Assembly (NCBI GenBank): GCA_050313995.1
Contig: JBNPMM010000001.1
Strand: one strand, 5' to 3'
Length of the DNA stretch: 64,000 nucleotides
DNA from: JAUMWX01 sp023394215
Lineage (GTDB): Bacteria > Bacillota > Clostridia > Tissierellales > Peptoniphilaceae
The translations under genes and the position numbers were made by a program. Below are positions 17,193 through 24,394 of this stretch, one piece after another; position 1 is the first letter of the stretch, and each line of letters opens with the position of its first letter. The notes below the pieces were generated by a model. It was not told the origin of the DNA and ran no database searches. It was given only the letters and a program-made list of their open reading frames with translations.

Positions 17193-17826
17193 TTGCTATC
17201 ACATCCTCTATAACTTTTTCAAATACATCTTCTTTCAAAAGTCCAAAGGACATCATTAAATCTATGGTCTTAGCTCCCTTTTTTGAGAAGGGATAAAAAC
17301 TGTTTGCCTTTAAGTCCTCATTGGGCATATAAGCTGAACCGTCCCCCATCCTGTACATTATAGCGGGTACTCCCTGAATGGGATACTGCCTTGCCACATT
17401 AGCTAAATCCTCAGCATCAAGATACATCATATTAATTTTATCCTTATACTTTTCGGCAAATTTTTCAAAATATGGACGCATCTGAGCACAATAAACACAA
17501 TTTTTTGTCCCGAACATTATAATCTGAGGCTTGGAATCTTCAAGTATTTTCTTAAATTCTTCCTCAGACTTTATGATAAATTCTTCCTTATATCCCCCGG
17601 ACTCAGATTCTTTAGCAACCTTGGGCAAGTCTGAAATCTTAGGTTCAACAGACTTTACATCTGCTTTCTTGTCCACTTCGACAGACTCTCCTGACTTAAT
17701 ATTTTCCTCTATTTTAACAGTCTCGCCATCCTTCTTTTCATTTCTTGTCTTGATAAATTTGAAGGATAAGGCCAATGCCAAAGCAACTACAAATATAGAT
17801 AATATTTTTAATAATTTTCCTTTCAT
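17182..17826 (-). CDS. Membrane-anchored extracytoplasmic thioredoxin-like protein
   Basis: This 214-residue protein has one N-terminal membrane helix (about residues 7-24), a lysine/glutamate-rich linker to about residue 85, and a thioredoxin fold with active site KNCVYCAQ (Cys110, Cys113) and the cis-proline region GVPAIMY. It has no lipobox, so it is anchored by the uncleaved helix. GGAGG lies 5 nt before the ATG at 17826; an upstream ATG in the longer frame overlaps that site. It is first in the operon with ccdA, mntP and a CoA-disulfide-reductase-like gene. The substrate is unknown. Confidence 0.82.
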   Translation of the reverse strand: MKGKLLKILSIFVVALALALSFKFIKTRNEKKDGETVKIEENIKSGESVEVDKKADVKSVEPKISDLPKVAKESESGGYKEEFIIKSEEEFKKILEDSKPQIIMFGTKNCVYCAQMRPYFEKFAEKYKDKINMMYLDAEDLANVARQYPIQGVPAIMYRMGDGSAYMPNEDLKANSFYPFSKKGAKTIDLMMSFGLLKEDVFEKVIEDVIANVK

Positions 17827-17846
17827 ATCTTCCTCCATATTTGAAT

Positions 17847-17876
17847 AGTATACCCTATTTTAAAATAATTTATCAA
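17847..17876 (-). promoter_or_regulatory. Promoter of the thioredoxin-ccdA-mntP operon
   Basis: TTGATA (17876-17871) and TATACT (17852-17847) have an 18-nt spacer on the minus strand, about 20 nt before the start codon. Confidence 0.55.
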
Positions 17877-17983
17877 ATAAAAAGTTTCAAAATTCTACGA
17901 GTCCTCAACTACTTAATCCTGTAATAATATACCATTTTAATAAAGTCACTTTTATTCAATTTATAATTTTTTACTATCAGCTT

Positions 17984-18030
17984 TACAAAAAACAAATCCT
18001 TTTATAAATTAATAATTTACAAAAGGATTT
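17984..18030 (-). terminator. Terminator after the PRD gene (possibly bidirectional)
   Basis: A long dyad has outer arms AAATCCTTTT/AAAAGGATTT plus inner TAAATT/AATTTA, followed by TTTGTTTTTTG on the minus strand. T-rich sequence also follows on the plus strand. Confidence 0.7.
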
Positions 18031-18096
18031 TAATTTTTCTATTTTAAATTGTAAATTTAAATGCTCTTTAATGTAAATAATTTTAAGATTTTTCGT

Positions 18097-18438
18097 CTAA
18101 TATTCAGCCAAAATAGACTCCAGGTGAAGCATCAAAAAATCCTTCTCCTGATCAGGGAAATCAAAACCGTAATCATTCATAATTTTAACGGCCAACTTTG
18201 AAGCCTTAACTATATTTTCATTTTGCATAATCTGATCTTTTACATAATCATCTATGGCTTGCAATTTTTCACCGTTATTTACCTTTTTAACAGTCCTTGC
18301 TATATGGGTAATAAGCATTTCAAGCCTTGAAGCTTCCAGCCCTTCTTCGACAAGATCTTGATATATCTTCAGCCCTATATCATAGCCATCCTGATCTATT
18401 ATTTTATTATCTAAAAGTAATTTTAATCTCGCTTTCAT
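18097..18438 (-). CDS. Stand-alone PRD-domain protein
   Basis: This 113-residue protein resembles a single PTS regulation domain as found in LicT/GlcT antiterminators. It is helical, with the first conserved histidine in MLITHIARTVKKVNNGEKL (His45) and the second in FLMLHLESIL (His105). It lacks any RNA-binding (CAT) or DNA-binding domain and any PTS EII domain. It could act as a phosphorylation-sensing partner of another regulator, but nothing nearby shows which. It has a good ribosome-binding site (AGGAGGATAT), its own promoter and its own terminator. The family call rests on the two histidine-containing motifs. Confidence 0.7.
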   Translation of the reverse strand: MKARLKLLLDNKIIDQDGYDIGLKIYQDLVEEGLEASRLEMLITHIARTVKKVNNGEKLQAIDDYVKDQIMQNENIVKASKLAVKIMNDYGFDFPDQEKDFLMLHLESILAEY

Positions 18439-18463
18439 ATATCCTCCTTTTCCGCTTAAGCAT

Positions 18464-18493
18464 ATTATAGCAATTTAGGAAGATATTGTTCAA
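18464..18493 (-). promoter_or_regulatory. Promoter of the PRD gene
   Basis: TTGAAC (18493-18488) and TATAAT (18469-18464) are 18 nt apart on the minus strand, about 25 nt upstream of the start codon. Confidence 0.55.
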
Positions 18494-18511
18494 ATTATTA
18501 CTCAAAATTTA

Positions 18512-18547
18512 GGAAAAAAAATAAAACCCCAGAAATTTCTGAGGTTT
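18512..18547 (-). terminator. Terminator of rplM-rpsI
   Basis: A 10-bp stem (AAACCTCAGA/TCTGGGGTTT, one G-U) is followed on the minus strand by TATTTTTTTTCC, 16 nt beyond the rpsI stop. Confidence 0.85.
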
Positions 18548-18562
18548 AATAAACTTAATATA

Positions 18563-18952
18563 TTATCTCTTAGAGAATTGTGAACTCTTACGAGCTTTCT
18601 TAAGACCTGGTTTCTTTCTTTCCTTCTTTCTTGAATCTCTTGTCAAGAAACCGGCTCTCTTTAATTCGCCCTTTAATTCTTCATCAGAAGCTAAAAGAGC
18701 CCTTGAAAGACCATGTCTGATTGCTCCGGCTTGACCTGTATATCCGCCACCCTTTACAGAAACTATAACATCAAATGAAGCTTCGTTTTCTGTTAAAACA
18801 AGTGGAGATTTTGCCAAGTCAATAAGTGTTTGATAAGCAAAATAGTCTTCAAGATTTTTCTTATTTACTATAAATGAACCTGTTCCAGGGATGATTCTTA
18901 CTCTGGCAACAGATGTTTTTCTTCTTCCTGTACCTTGGAATTGATTACTCAT
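18563..18952 (-). CDS. rpsI: 30S ribosomal protein S9
   Basis: This 129-residue protein has QGTGRRKTSVARVRI at the N terminus, GGGYTGQAGAIRHGLSRAL in the middle, and the basic tail ending FSKR that reaches the ribosomal P site. The true start is the ATG at 18952; the GTG three codons earlier lies within the ribosome-binding site GGGGGTG. It follows rplM by 15 nt and forms the usual S9-L13 operon. Confidence 0.97.
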   Translation of the reverse strand: MSNQFQGTGRRKTSVARVRIIPGTGSFIVNKKNLEDYFAYQTLIDLAKSPLVLTENEASFDVIVSVKGGGYTGQAGAIRHGLSRALLASDEELKGELKRAGFLTRDSRKKERKKPGLKKARKSSQFSKR

Positions 18953-18967
18953 TATCTGCACCCCCTA

Positions 18968-19396
18968 TTAAAACTCTAAAAGTTCAGGACATTGACCACC
19001 ATGCTTATGGTCAGGACCTGCATAAACTTTTAATTTCTTGAACATTTGTCTACCCAAAGTGTTCTTTGGTAACATACCCTTTACGGCATGTTCTATAATT
19101 CTTTCAGGATGCTTTGCAAGAACTTCCTTATAAGGAACTTCCTTAAGTCCGTTATGGTAACCTGTATAGTGCTTGTACAATTTTTGTTCAGCCTTTCTAC
19201 CTGTTACTTGGATCTTTTCCGCATTGATAACTACTACATAGTCACCTGTGTCTACGTGAGGAGTATAAATCGGCTTGTTTTTACCCCTTAAAATAGATGC
19301 TACCCTTGAAGCAAGGTCTCCCAAAGTTTTACCTTCAGCATCTATAACATACCATTTTCTCTCAACTTCATGAGCTTTTGCTAAAAATGTTGTCAT
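18968..19396 (-). CDS. rplM: 50S ribosomal protein L13
   Basis: This 142-residue protein has canonical L13 blocks: WYVIDAEGKTLGRLAS-like near the N terminus (here with D in place of R), YTPHVDTGDYVVVINA and KGMLPKNTLGRQMFKKLKVYAG. It is the first gene of the L13-S9 operon. A structured leader of about 160 nt precedes it, as expected where L13 controls its own operon. Confidence 0.97.
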   Translation of the reverse strand: MTTFLAKAHEVERKWYVIDAEGKTLGDLASRVASILRGKNKPIYTPHVDTGDYVVVINAEKIQVTGRKAEQKLYKHYTGYHNGLKEVPYKEVLAKHPERIIEHAVKGMLPKNTLGRQMFKKLKVYAGPDHKHGGQCPELLEF

Positions 19397-19558
19397 TTTT
19401 TTACCTATTCCTTTCTACAATATCATGCTTCAGCTATTTAGACTCCGCACGCTGAAGTGGCGGTTTTGGTTATCCGATAATTTATTAATCGCACATCGAC
19501 TCTGCGATACAAATTTCAGAGATATTGTTTAAAAAGAATTGGCATCCTCTTTAAACAC
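19397..19558 (-). promoter_or_regulatory. Structured 5' leader of rplM (candidate L13 leader)
   Basis: The ~160-nt untranslated leader contains hairpin-forming G+C-rich segments in otherwise AT-rich DNA: TCGCAGA...TGCGA near 19500 and a stem with CTTCAGC/GCTGAAG arms near 19435-19462. L13 leader RNAs that bind L13 are known in Firmicutes. I cannot confirm the consensus by eye. Confidence 0.45.
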
Positions 19559-19564
19559 TAATAT

Positions 19565-19593
19565 ATTATATAGGCTATATAAAATAAAGTCAA
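19565..19593 (-). promoter_or_regulatory. Promoter of rplM-rpsI
   Basis: TTGACT (19593-19588) and a perfect TATAAT (19570-19565) have a 17-nt spacer on the minus strand. The -35 box overlaps the truA stop codon. Confidence 0.72.
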
Positions 19594-20324
19594 TAGCTTA
19601 TATCAAGCAAGTACAGTCCCCCTGCAGGGTAAGTCATACCCGCCTTTAATCTGTCCCTTGAATCAAGAATATCCTTCATCCTTTCAACACTCCAAAGGCC
19701 TCTGCCTATATTTGTGAGAGTGCCCACCATTATCCTCACTTGATTGTAAAGAAAGCTCTCTCCAGAAAATTCAAATATTACCCTTGAGCCATCCCTATAA
19801 ATCTCTATAGATTCTATATTTCTTACAGTATTCACAGGTTTATCATACTTCATAAAGGCTTTAAAATCGTGCTTTCCCAACAAGTATAAAGCCGCTTCTT
19901 TCATCCTATCCAAATCAAGCTTCTCCCTACAATAACCGGCATAATTATTTTCTGTAGGATACATAAGCTTATCGTTAAAAATCACATACCTGTACTTCTT
20001 TTTATGAGCGGAAAATCTGGCATGAAAATCCAAATCAACCTCCTCTGAAGAAATAATCAATATATCGTCATCCAAATACTTATTTAAATGATATACAAGG
20101 GCATGTCCGGGAATCCGACTTATCGTCAGGAAATTTGCAACCTGCCCGTAGGCATGGACTCCTGCATCGGTCCTTCCTGCACAAACTATACGGGATTTCC
20201 TTCCGGTTACCTTCTCTACCGCATCTTCCAAACATCCTTGGACGGTGCGCTTATTTTCTTGACTTTGCCAACCGGAAAATTTACTTCCGTCATATGCCAA
20301 TACAAGCTTAATATTCTTTACCAT
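19590..20324 (-). CDS. truA: tRNA pseudouridine(38-40) synthase TruA
   Basis: It converts U38-40 in the tRNA anticodon arm to pseudouridine. The 244-residue protein has LVLAYDGSKFSGWQSQ, the catalytic CAGRTDAGVHAYGQV with Asp53, the FHARFSAHKKKYRYVI block and the C-terminal GESFLYNQVRIMVGTL. It is the last gene after ecfA1-ecfA2-ecfT, 6 nt beyond the ecfT stop, in the order common in Firmicutes. Confidence 0.95.
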   Translation of the reverse strand: MVKNIKLVLAYDGSKFSGWQSQENKRTVQGCLEDAVEKVTGRKSRIVCAGRTDAGVHAYGQVANFLTISRIPGHALVYHLNKYLDDDILIISSEEVDLDFHARFSAHKKKYRYVIFNDKLMYPTENNYAGYCREKLDLDRMKEAALYLLGKHDFKAFMKYDKPVNTVRNIESIEIYRDGSRVIFEFSGESFLYNQVRIMVGTLTNIGRGLWSVERMKDILDSRDRLKAGMTYPAGGLYLLDISY

Positions 20325-20330
20325 AAAAAT

Positions 20331-21143
20331 CTATCTTACAAAAGCTAAAAGCTTTTCCGAAAATATAACACAAAATAAAAACATTGTAACTACAATCAAT
20401 ATTACAATATCCTTTGCTTCCAATCTTAAAGGATTAAGTCTTGTCCTTCCCTCTGAACCCCTATAGCATCTTGAAACCATAGCAACCGCAAGTTCATCCG
20501 CTCTTCTGAAAGAGCTTAAAAACAAGGGCACCAAAAGAGGGATCATACTCTTTGCCTTTTGAATAAGATTTCCCGTATCAAAATCCGCTCCTCTTGCCAT
20601 CTGGGCCTTCCTTATTTTATCCGCTTCTTCAAAAAGAGTTGGAATAAATCTTAGGGCTATAGATATCATCATAGCAAGTTCATGAGCAGGAAACTTAATT
20701 ATTTTAAGCGGTGATAAAATTGACTCCAAGCCGTCTGTAAGTAATATCGTACTTGTAGTAAGGGTCAAAATCGATGTTCCGGCTATCAAGAATACCAACC
20801 TTATTGCCATAAGAGCGGATCTCAAAAGTCCTTCCTCGGTTACAACAATCTTCCAAATCTTAAATACTTCCTTCCCCGGTGTAACTAAAATATTTAAGAT
20901 TGCCGTTATTATTATTATAAGTATCAAGGGCTTTAATGCCTTAATTATGTGCTTGATTTTTAACTTTGCCACCCTTGCTATTATTAAATAAAAAACAGCT
21001 ATAGGGATAAATACTACTAAATCCCTTATATAAAATAGGGAAACCATATATAAGATTACTAAAAATATCTTAACCCTGGGATCAAGCCTGTGAACTATGG
21101 AGTTTCCCGGTATATACTGTCCCAAGGACATTTTATTAGGCAT
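20331..21143 (-). CDS. ecfT: Energy-coupling factor transporter transmembrane protein EcfT
   Basis: This is the membrane scaffold of a group II ECF importer, linking the two ATPases to exchangeable S components. The 270-residue protein begins GQYIPGNSIVHRLDPRVK, a family signature. It has several hydrophobic helices and the coupling-helix Ala-Arg-Gly motifs (IRKAQMARGADF and AVAMVSRCYRG; the second Ala is replaced by Cys). I choose the ATG at 21143, which overlaps the ecfA2 stop by 8 nt and follows GGAGGTGAGG. The riboflavin S component ribU is elsewhere, at 52718-53332. Confidence 0.93.
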   Translation of the reverse strand: MPNKMSLGQYIPGNSIVHRLDPRVKIFLVILYMVSLFYIRDLVVFIPIAVFYLIIARVAKLKIKHIIKALKPLILIIIITAILNILVTPGKEVFKIWKIVVTEEGLLRSALMAIRLVFLIAGTSILTLTTSTILLTDGLESILSPLKIIKFPAHELAMMISIALRFIPTLFEEADKIRKAQMARGADFDTGNLIQKAKSMIPLLVPLFLSSFRRADELAVAMVSRCYRGSEGRTRLNPLRLEAKDIVILIVVTMFLFCVIFSEKLLAFVR

Positions 21144-22005
21144 TTTCCTCACCTCCAAGTTCTCTCCTAAGGTTCTCAAAAGCTTCCTCAACTGTAATCA
21201 CAATATCATCAAACTTATAACCTTTAGCCGCTAAAGCTCTTGCAGCCTTAGTAACTTGAGGCACATCCAGCCCTATTTCTTCAAGCTCAACGTCCCTGCT
21301 GTAAACCTTCCTGGGCACATCATCTGCAAAAACCTGACCTGCATGCATTACTATAACTCTTTGAGCAAGCTTCGCTATGTCCTCCATAGAATGGGAAACC
21401 AGGATAATTGTAAGTTTATTATCCTTGTCAAATATACGCTTAAGTTCTCCAAGTATGTCATCTCTTCCCTTCGGGTCCAAACCTGCTGTAGGTTCATCCA
21501 AGATCAAATATTTAGGCTTCATTGCTAAAACTGAAGCTATGGCTACTCTCCTCTTCTGCCCACCTGATAATTCAAAAGGAGAAAGATCTTTCATGGTATC
21601 ATAGTCCATTCCTACCTTTTCCATTGCCTCTTTGACCCTAAGCTTAATTTCCTCATCGGAAAGCCCGAGATTTTTAGGCCCGAAACCTATATCCTTTTCA
21701 ATAGTTTCCTCAAACAACTGGTATTCAGGATACTGAAATACCAAACCTACCATTTGCCTGATTTTCTTCAAATTGGCCTTATTATCGAAGTCAATTTGCA
21801 TATCATCTACAAAAATCTTCCCGGACGTAACCCTAAGCAACCCGTTAAGAAGTTGAACCAGGGTGGATTTACCTGATCCCGTATGCCCTATAAGCCCTAT
21901 AAACTGATTTTCTTTTATTTCTAAATTTATGTTCTCAAGTGCCCTGCTCTCAAAAGTGGAATCCGGATTATATATATAACTTATATCTTCTAATCTTATA
22001 CTCAT
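21136..22005 (-). CDS. ecfA2: Energy-coupling factor transporter ATPase EcfA2
   Basis: This is the second ATPase subunit of the shared ECF module, 289 residues. It has Walker A GHTGSGKST, Q-loop VFQYPEYQLFEETIEKD, signature LSGGQKRR, Walker B LILDEPTAGLD and switch His in LVSHSMED. It overlaps ecfA1 by 4 nt upstream and ecfT by 8 nt downstream, so the three products are likely made in fixed ratio. The N-terminal extension and Q-loop sequence fit EcfA2 rather than CbiO, and no cbiM/cbiN is nearby. Confidence 0.94.
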   Translation of the reverse strand: MSIRLEDISYIYNPDSTFESRALENINLEIKENQFIGLIGHTGSGKSTLVQLLNGLLRVTSGKIFVDDMQIDFDNKANLKKIRQMVGLVFQYPEYQLFEETIEKDIGFGPKNLGLSDEEIKLRVKEAMEKVGMDYDTMKDLSPFELSGGQKRRVAIASVLAMKPKYLILDEPTAGLDPKGRDDILGELKRIFDKDNKLTIILVSHSMEDIAKLAQRVIVMHAGQVFADDVPRKVYSRDVELEEIGLDVPQVTKAARALAAKGYKFDDIVITVEEAFENLRRELGGEENA

Positions 22006-22817
22006 AACGCTTCCACCAATTCTTCAACACTAAGTATGTCATCCTCTACCCTAAATCCACTTTTTTTAAGTAAATAAGCAAGTTCGGTAACTTGAGGTAC
22101 ATCCAATCCCAAACTCTTAACAAGTTCCACCTTTGAAAAAACTTCTCTGGGATTTCCGTCAAGAACTATTTTCCCCTTATCCAAAACAACTATACGATCC
22201 GATAAAACCGCCTCATCCATATAATGCGTAATATTTATAACCGTTTTATTTTGCTCCTTATTTAACATTTTAGCAGTCCTCATCACAGACTTTCTGCCTC
22301 TTGGATCAAGCATGGCTGTGGGTTCATCAAAAACTATAATTGCCGGATTCATAGCTAAAACTCCTGCTATTGCCACTCTTTGTTTTTGCCCTCCCGACAA
22401 CATATGGGGAGCATGTTTCTTATATTTTGACATACCTACGGCTTCCAAAGCCATATCAACCCTTTCCCTCAATTCCGGATTTTTCACTCCTAAATTTTCG
22501 GGACCGAATGCCACATCCTCCTCAACTATAGTTGCAACCATCTGATTATCAGGGTTTTGAAATACCATTCCTACCCTGCTCCTTATATCCCAAACATTTG
22601 AAGACTTGGTATCAAAACCGTCAACTACAACACTTCCTTCCTTGGGAATTATCTGTGCATTTAAAAGTTTTGCAAGTGTTGACTTTCCTGAACCGTTATG
22701 GCCCAAAATACTTACAAACTCACCATCTTTAATAGTTAAAGTTAAGCCGTCCAAGGCATTTCTTACCTTCTCGTCCTCTGCAGGATAAGAAAATTTTACA
22801 TCCTTTATCTCTATCAT
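22002..22817 (-). CDS. ecfA1: Energy-coupling factor transporter ATPase EcfA1
   Basis: This is the first ATPase of the ECF module, 271 residues. It has Walker A GHNGSGKST (residues 39-47), Q-loop VFQNPDNQMVATIVEEDVAF (the NPDNQ form typical of EcfA1), signature LSGGQKQR, Walker B IIVFDEPTAMLD and switch His in ITHYMDE. It starts the ecfA1-ecfA2-ecfT-truA string. In most clostridia this string directly follows rplQ; here more than 10 kb separate them. Confidence 0.94.
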   Translation of the reverse strand: MIEIKDVKFSYPAEDEKVRNALDGLTLTIKDGEFVSILGHNGSGKSTLAKLLNAQIIPKEGSVVVDGFDTKSSNVWDIRSRVGMVFQNPDNQMVATIVEEDVAFGPENLGVKNPELRERVDMALEAVGMSKYKKHAPHMLSGGQKQRVAIAGVLAMNPAIIVFDEPTAMLDPRGRKSVMRTAKMLNKEQNKTVINITHYMDEAVLSDRIVVLDKGKIVLDGNPREVFSKVELVKSLGLDVPQVTELAYLLKKSGFRVEDDILSVEELVEAL

Positions 22818-22837
22818 TACTTCTTCCTAAATTAATT

Positions 22838-24256
22838 TTAATTTTTTAACAAGTCTTGCTTTTCAAACTCTGTCAAAGAATAACTTGTCGAACTCTCATA
22901 TATTACTACAGGGGTTCCGATTTCCACTCTGTCAAATATCATTTTAACCGCATCCAAAGGTGTGTTTATGCAAGAATTGCTCCCGCCTGTCAAATAAATA
23001 TTTCCGCCATAGGCATCTCTGCTATAGGTATCATGTATACCTGATCCTGTCCAACCAACTGGCATCCAATATTTAACAGGATAAGTATATTTCTGCCCTG
23101 TAAGTGCATGTATTCCGTTCAAGTTAGTATCTATTTCTTTGGACCAAACCTTATTTACCCCTACAGGAGTAGCTGTATCCTTTCTAAGACCGTATCCTGA
23201 TACTATATCAGTTTCAACATACAATTCTCCATCAACGTAATACCACATCTTTTGTCTTGACAAATCCACTTCAATATAGGTATTTCCTATATCATTTGAA
23301 GACCTGTCCATTGCCGTCATTTGGTCGTTATAAACTATCTCAACTTTGCCGGATTTACCTTCTTTTTGCATAGCAAGAAGCTTTTCAGCTGTTTTTCTTA
23401 CATTCATTTGCCAGCCGTAAATACCTCCTGGCACGCTGATTTCTCCTATACCGGTGGCATTAAACTTCCTTTCCGTTCTATAGGTATCCGTTTCTCTGGC
23501 TATCTTTGCAATGTAATCAAGCAGCAAATCCTCATTTAAAATAAATCTGCCACCTATATTATCATGCATCTTCAAGAATTCCTGTCCTGTAAGCTCATAC
23601 TTTCTATCAACAAAATCAAAAATATAATTTGCTTCAACAATCTTCTTAATTCTTTCAAATTCTGCTAAAAGCCCTGAATCATCCTTATTTACCTTAGGTT
23701 TTGCATAAAGCTCCTCTATATCAAGCTCACTTTTTTCTTCTGCAAGAGCCTTGACAACTTCTTCTTTAAGCTTTGTCATATCCAGTTTACTTCCCGCTTT
23801 TTCCGGAATTATTTGATACTTGCCATCCACCACATCAATATGTGCATCAACTGGATCCTCCATATTTTTACTGAACGGAGAATTTTTAAGGATATTTACA
23901 ATGGCTTCTTCATTAAAAGATGTATTGTATTCAACCTCATACTTGTTGCCCATAAATACGCCTATAGGCCACAAAAAAGCATTTTGTCTGCTCTCAGGTT
24001 TCCCTTTTACCGTCTTTTTAAGATTTATATCTTTACCGCTTATGGTAAGCTCTTTTTTATCCCTTCCCTTTATCAAAAGTTTTTGACTGTCTCCACTGTC
24101 ATTTATAAACAGCTTATCTAATGATATAAGACTCTTGTCCACTCCGTTTACACTGGTTTTTGGAAATGTATTTGAAGAAAAATACACCACCCCTATAATA
24201 TATATTATTAAAAGTGTAACACCTAAAAATATACCTATTTTCTTTCCTTTACTCAT
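22838..24256 (-). CDS. L,D-transpeptidase (YkuD) with peptidoglycan-binding domain
   Basis: It is predicted to make 3-3 peptidoglycan cross-links or to anchor proteins to the wall. The 472-residue protein has one N-terminal membrane helix (about residues 7-27). A long extracellular region with putative peptidoglycan-binding repeats (VNGVDKSLISLDKL near residue 37) follows. The C-terminal YkuD catalytic domain has His408 (GIHDTY) and nucleophile Cys429 (GGSNSCINTP). The ATG at 24256 follows GAGGTGA. The stop is 20 nt before the ecfA1 start, so it may lead that operon. Confidence 0.88.
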   Translation of the reverse strand: MSKGKKIGIFLGVTLLIIYIIGVVYFSSNTFPKTSVNGVDKSLISLDKLFINDSGDSQKLLIKGRDKKELTISGKDINLKKTVKGKPESRQNAFLWPIGVFMGNKYEVEYNTSFNEEAIVNILKNSPFSKNMEDPVDAHIDVVDGKYQIIPEKAGSKLDMTKLKEEVVKALAEEKSELDIEELYAKPKVNKDDSGLLAEFERIKKIVEANYIFDFVDRKYELTGQEFLKMHDNIGGRFILNEDLLLDYIAKIARETDTYRTERKFNATGIGEISVPGGIYGWQMNVRKTAEKLLAMQKEGKSGKVEIVYNDQMTAMDRSSNDIGNTYIEVDLSRQKMWYYVDGELYVETDIVSGYGLRKDTATPVGVNKVWSKEIDTNLNGIHALTGQKYTYPVKYWMPVGWTGSGIHDTYSRDAYGGNIYLTGGSNSCINTPLDAVKMIFDRVEIGTPVVIYESSTSYSLTEFEKQDLLKN

Positions 24257-24329
24257 AGTTTTCACCTCATAACCAACCAATTTGATTTTTCTCATTATCT
24301 TAATATTTTACCATACTTTAATACATTAT

Positions 24330-24373
24330 TCATCAAAAAAAATTGAGACAAGTATTTCTAAATGTCCCAATTT
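24330..24373 (-). terminator. Terminator of the msrAB-two-component operon
   Basis: A 10-bp stem with one mismatch (AATTGGGACA/TGTCTCAATT) is followed by an uninterrupted T8 run on the minus strand, 20 nt beyond the histidine kinase stop. Confidence 0.88.
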
Positions 24374-24394
24374 TATAACTTAAATTATAAATTT

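Noticed and set aside
20331..22817. Cobalt transporter (cbiQO) reading of the ECF module
   Set aside because: No cbiM or cbiN is nearby; two different ATPases followed by EcfT and truA is the shared group II ECF arrangement, and a riboflavin S component is present.
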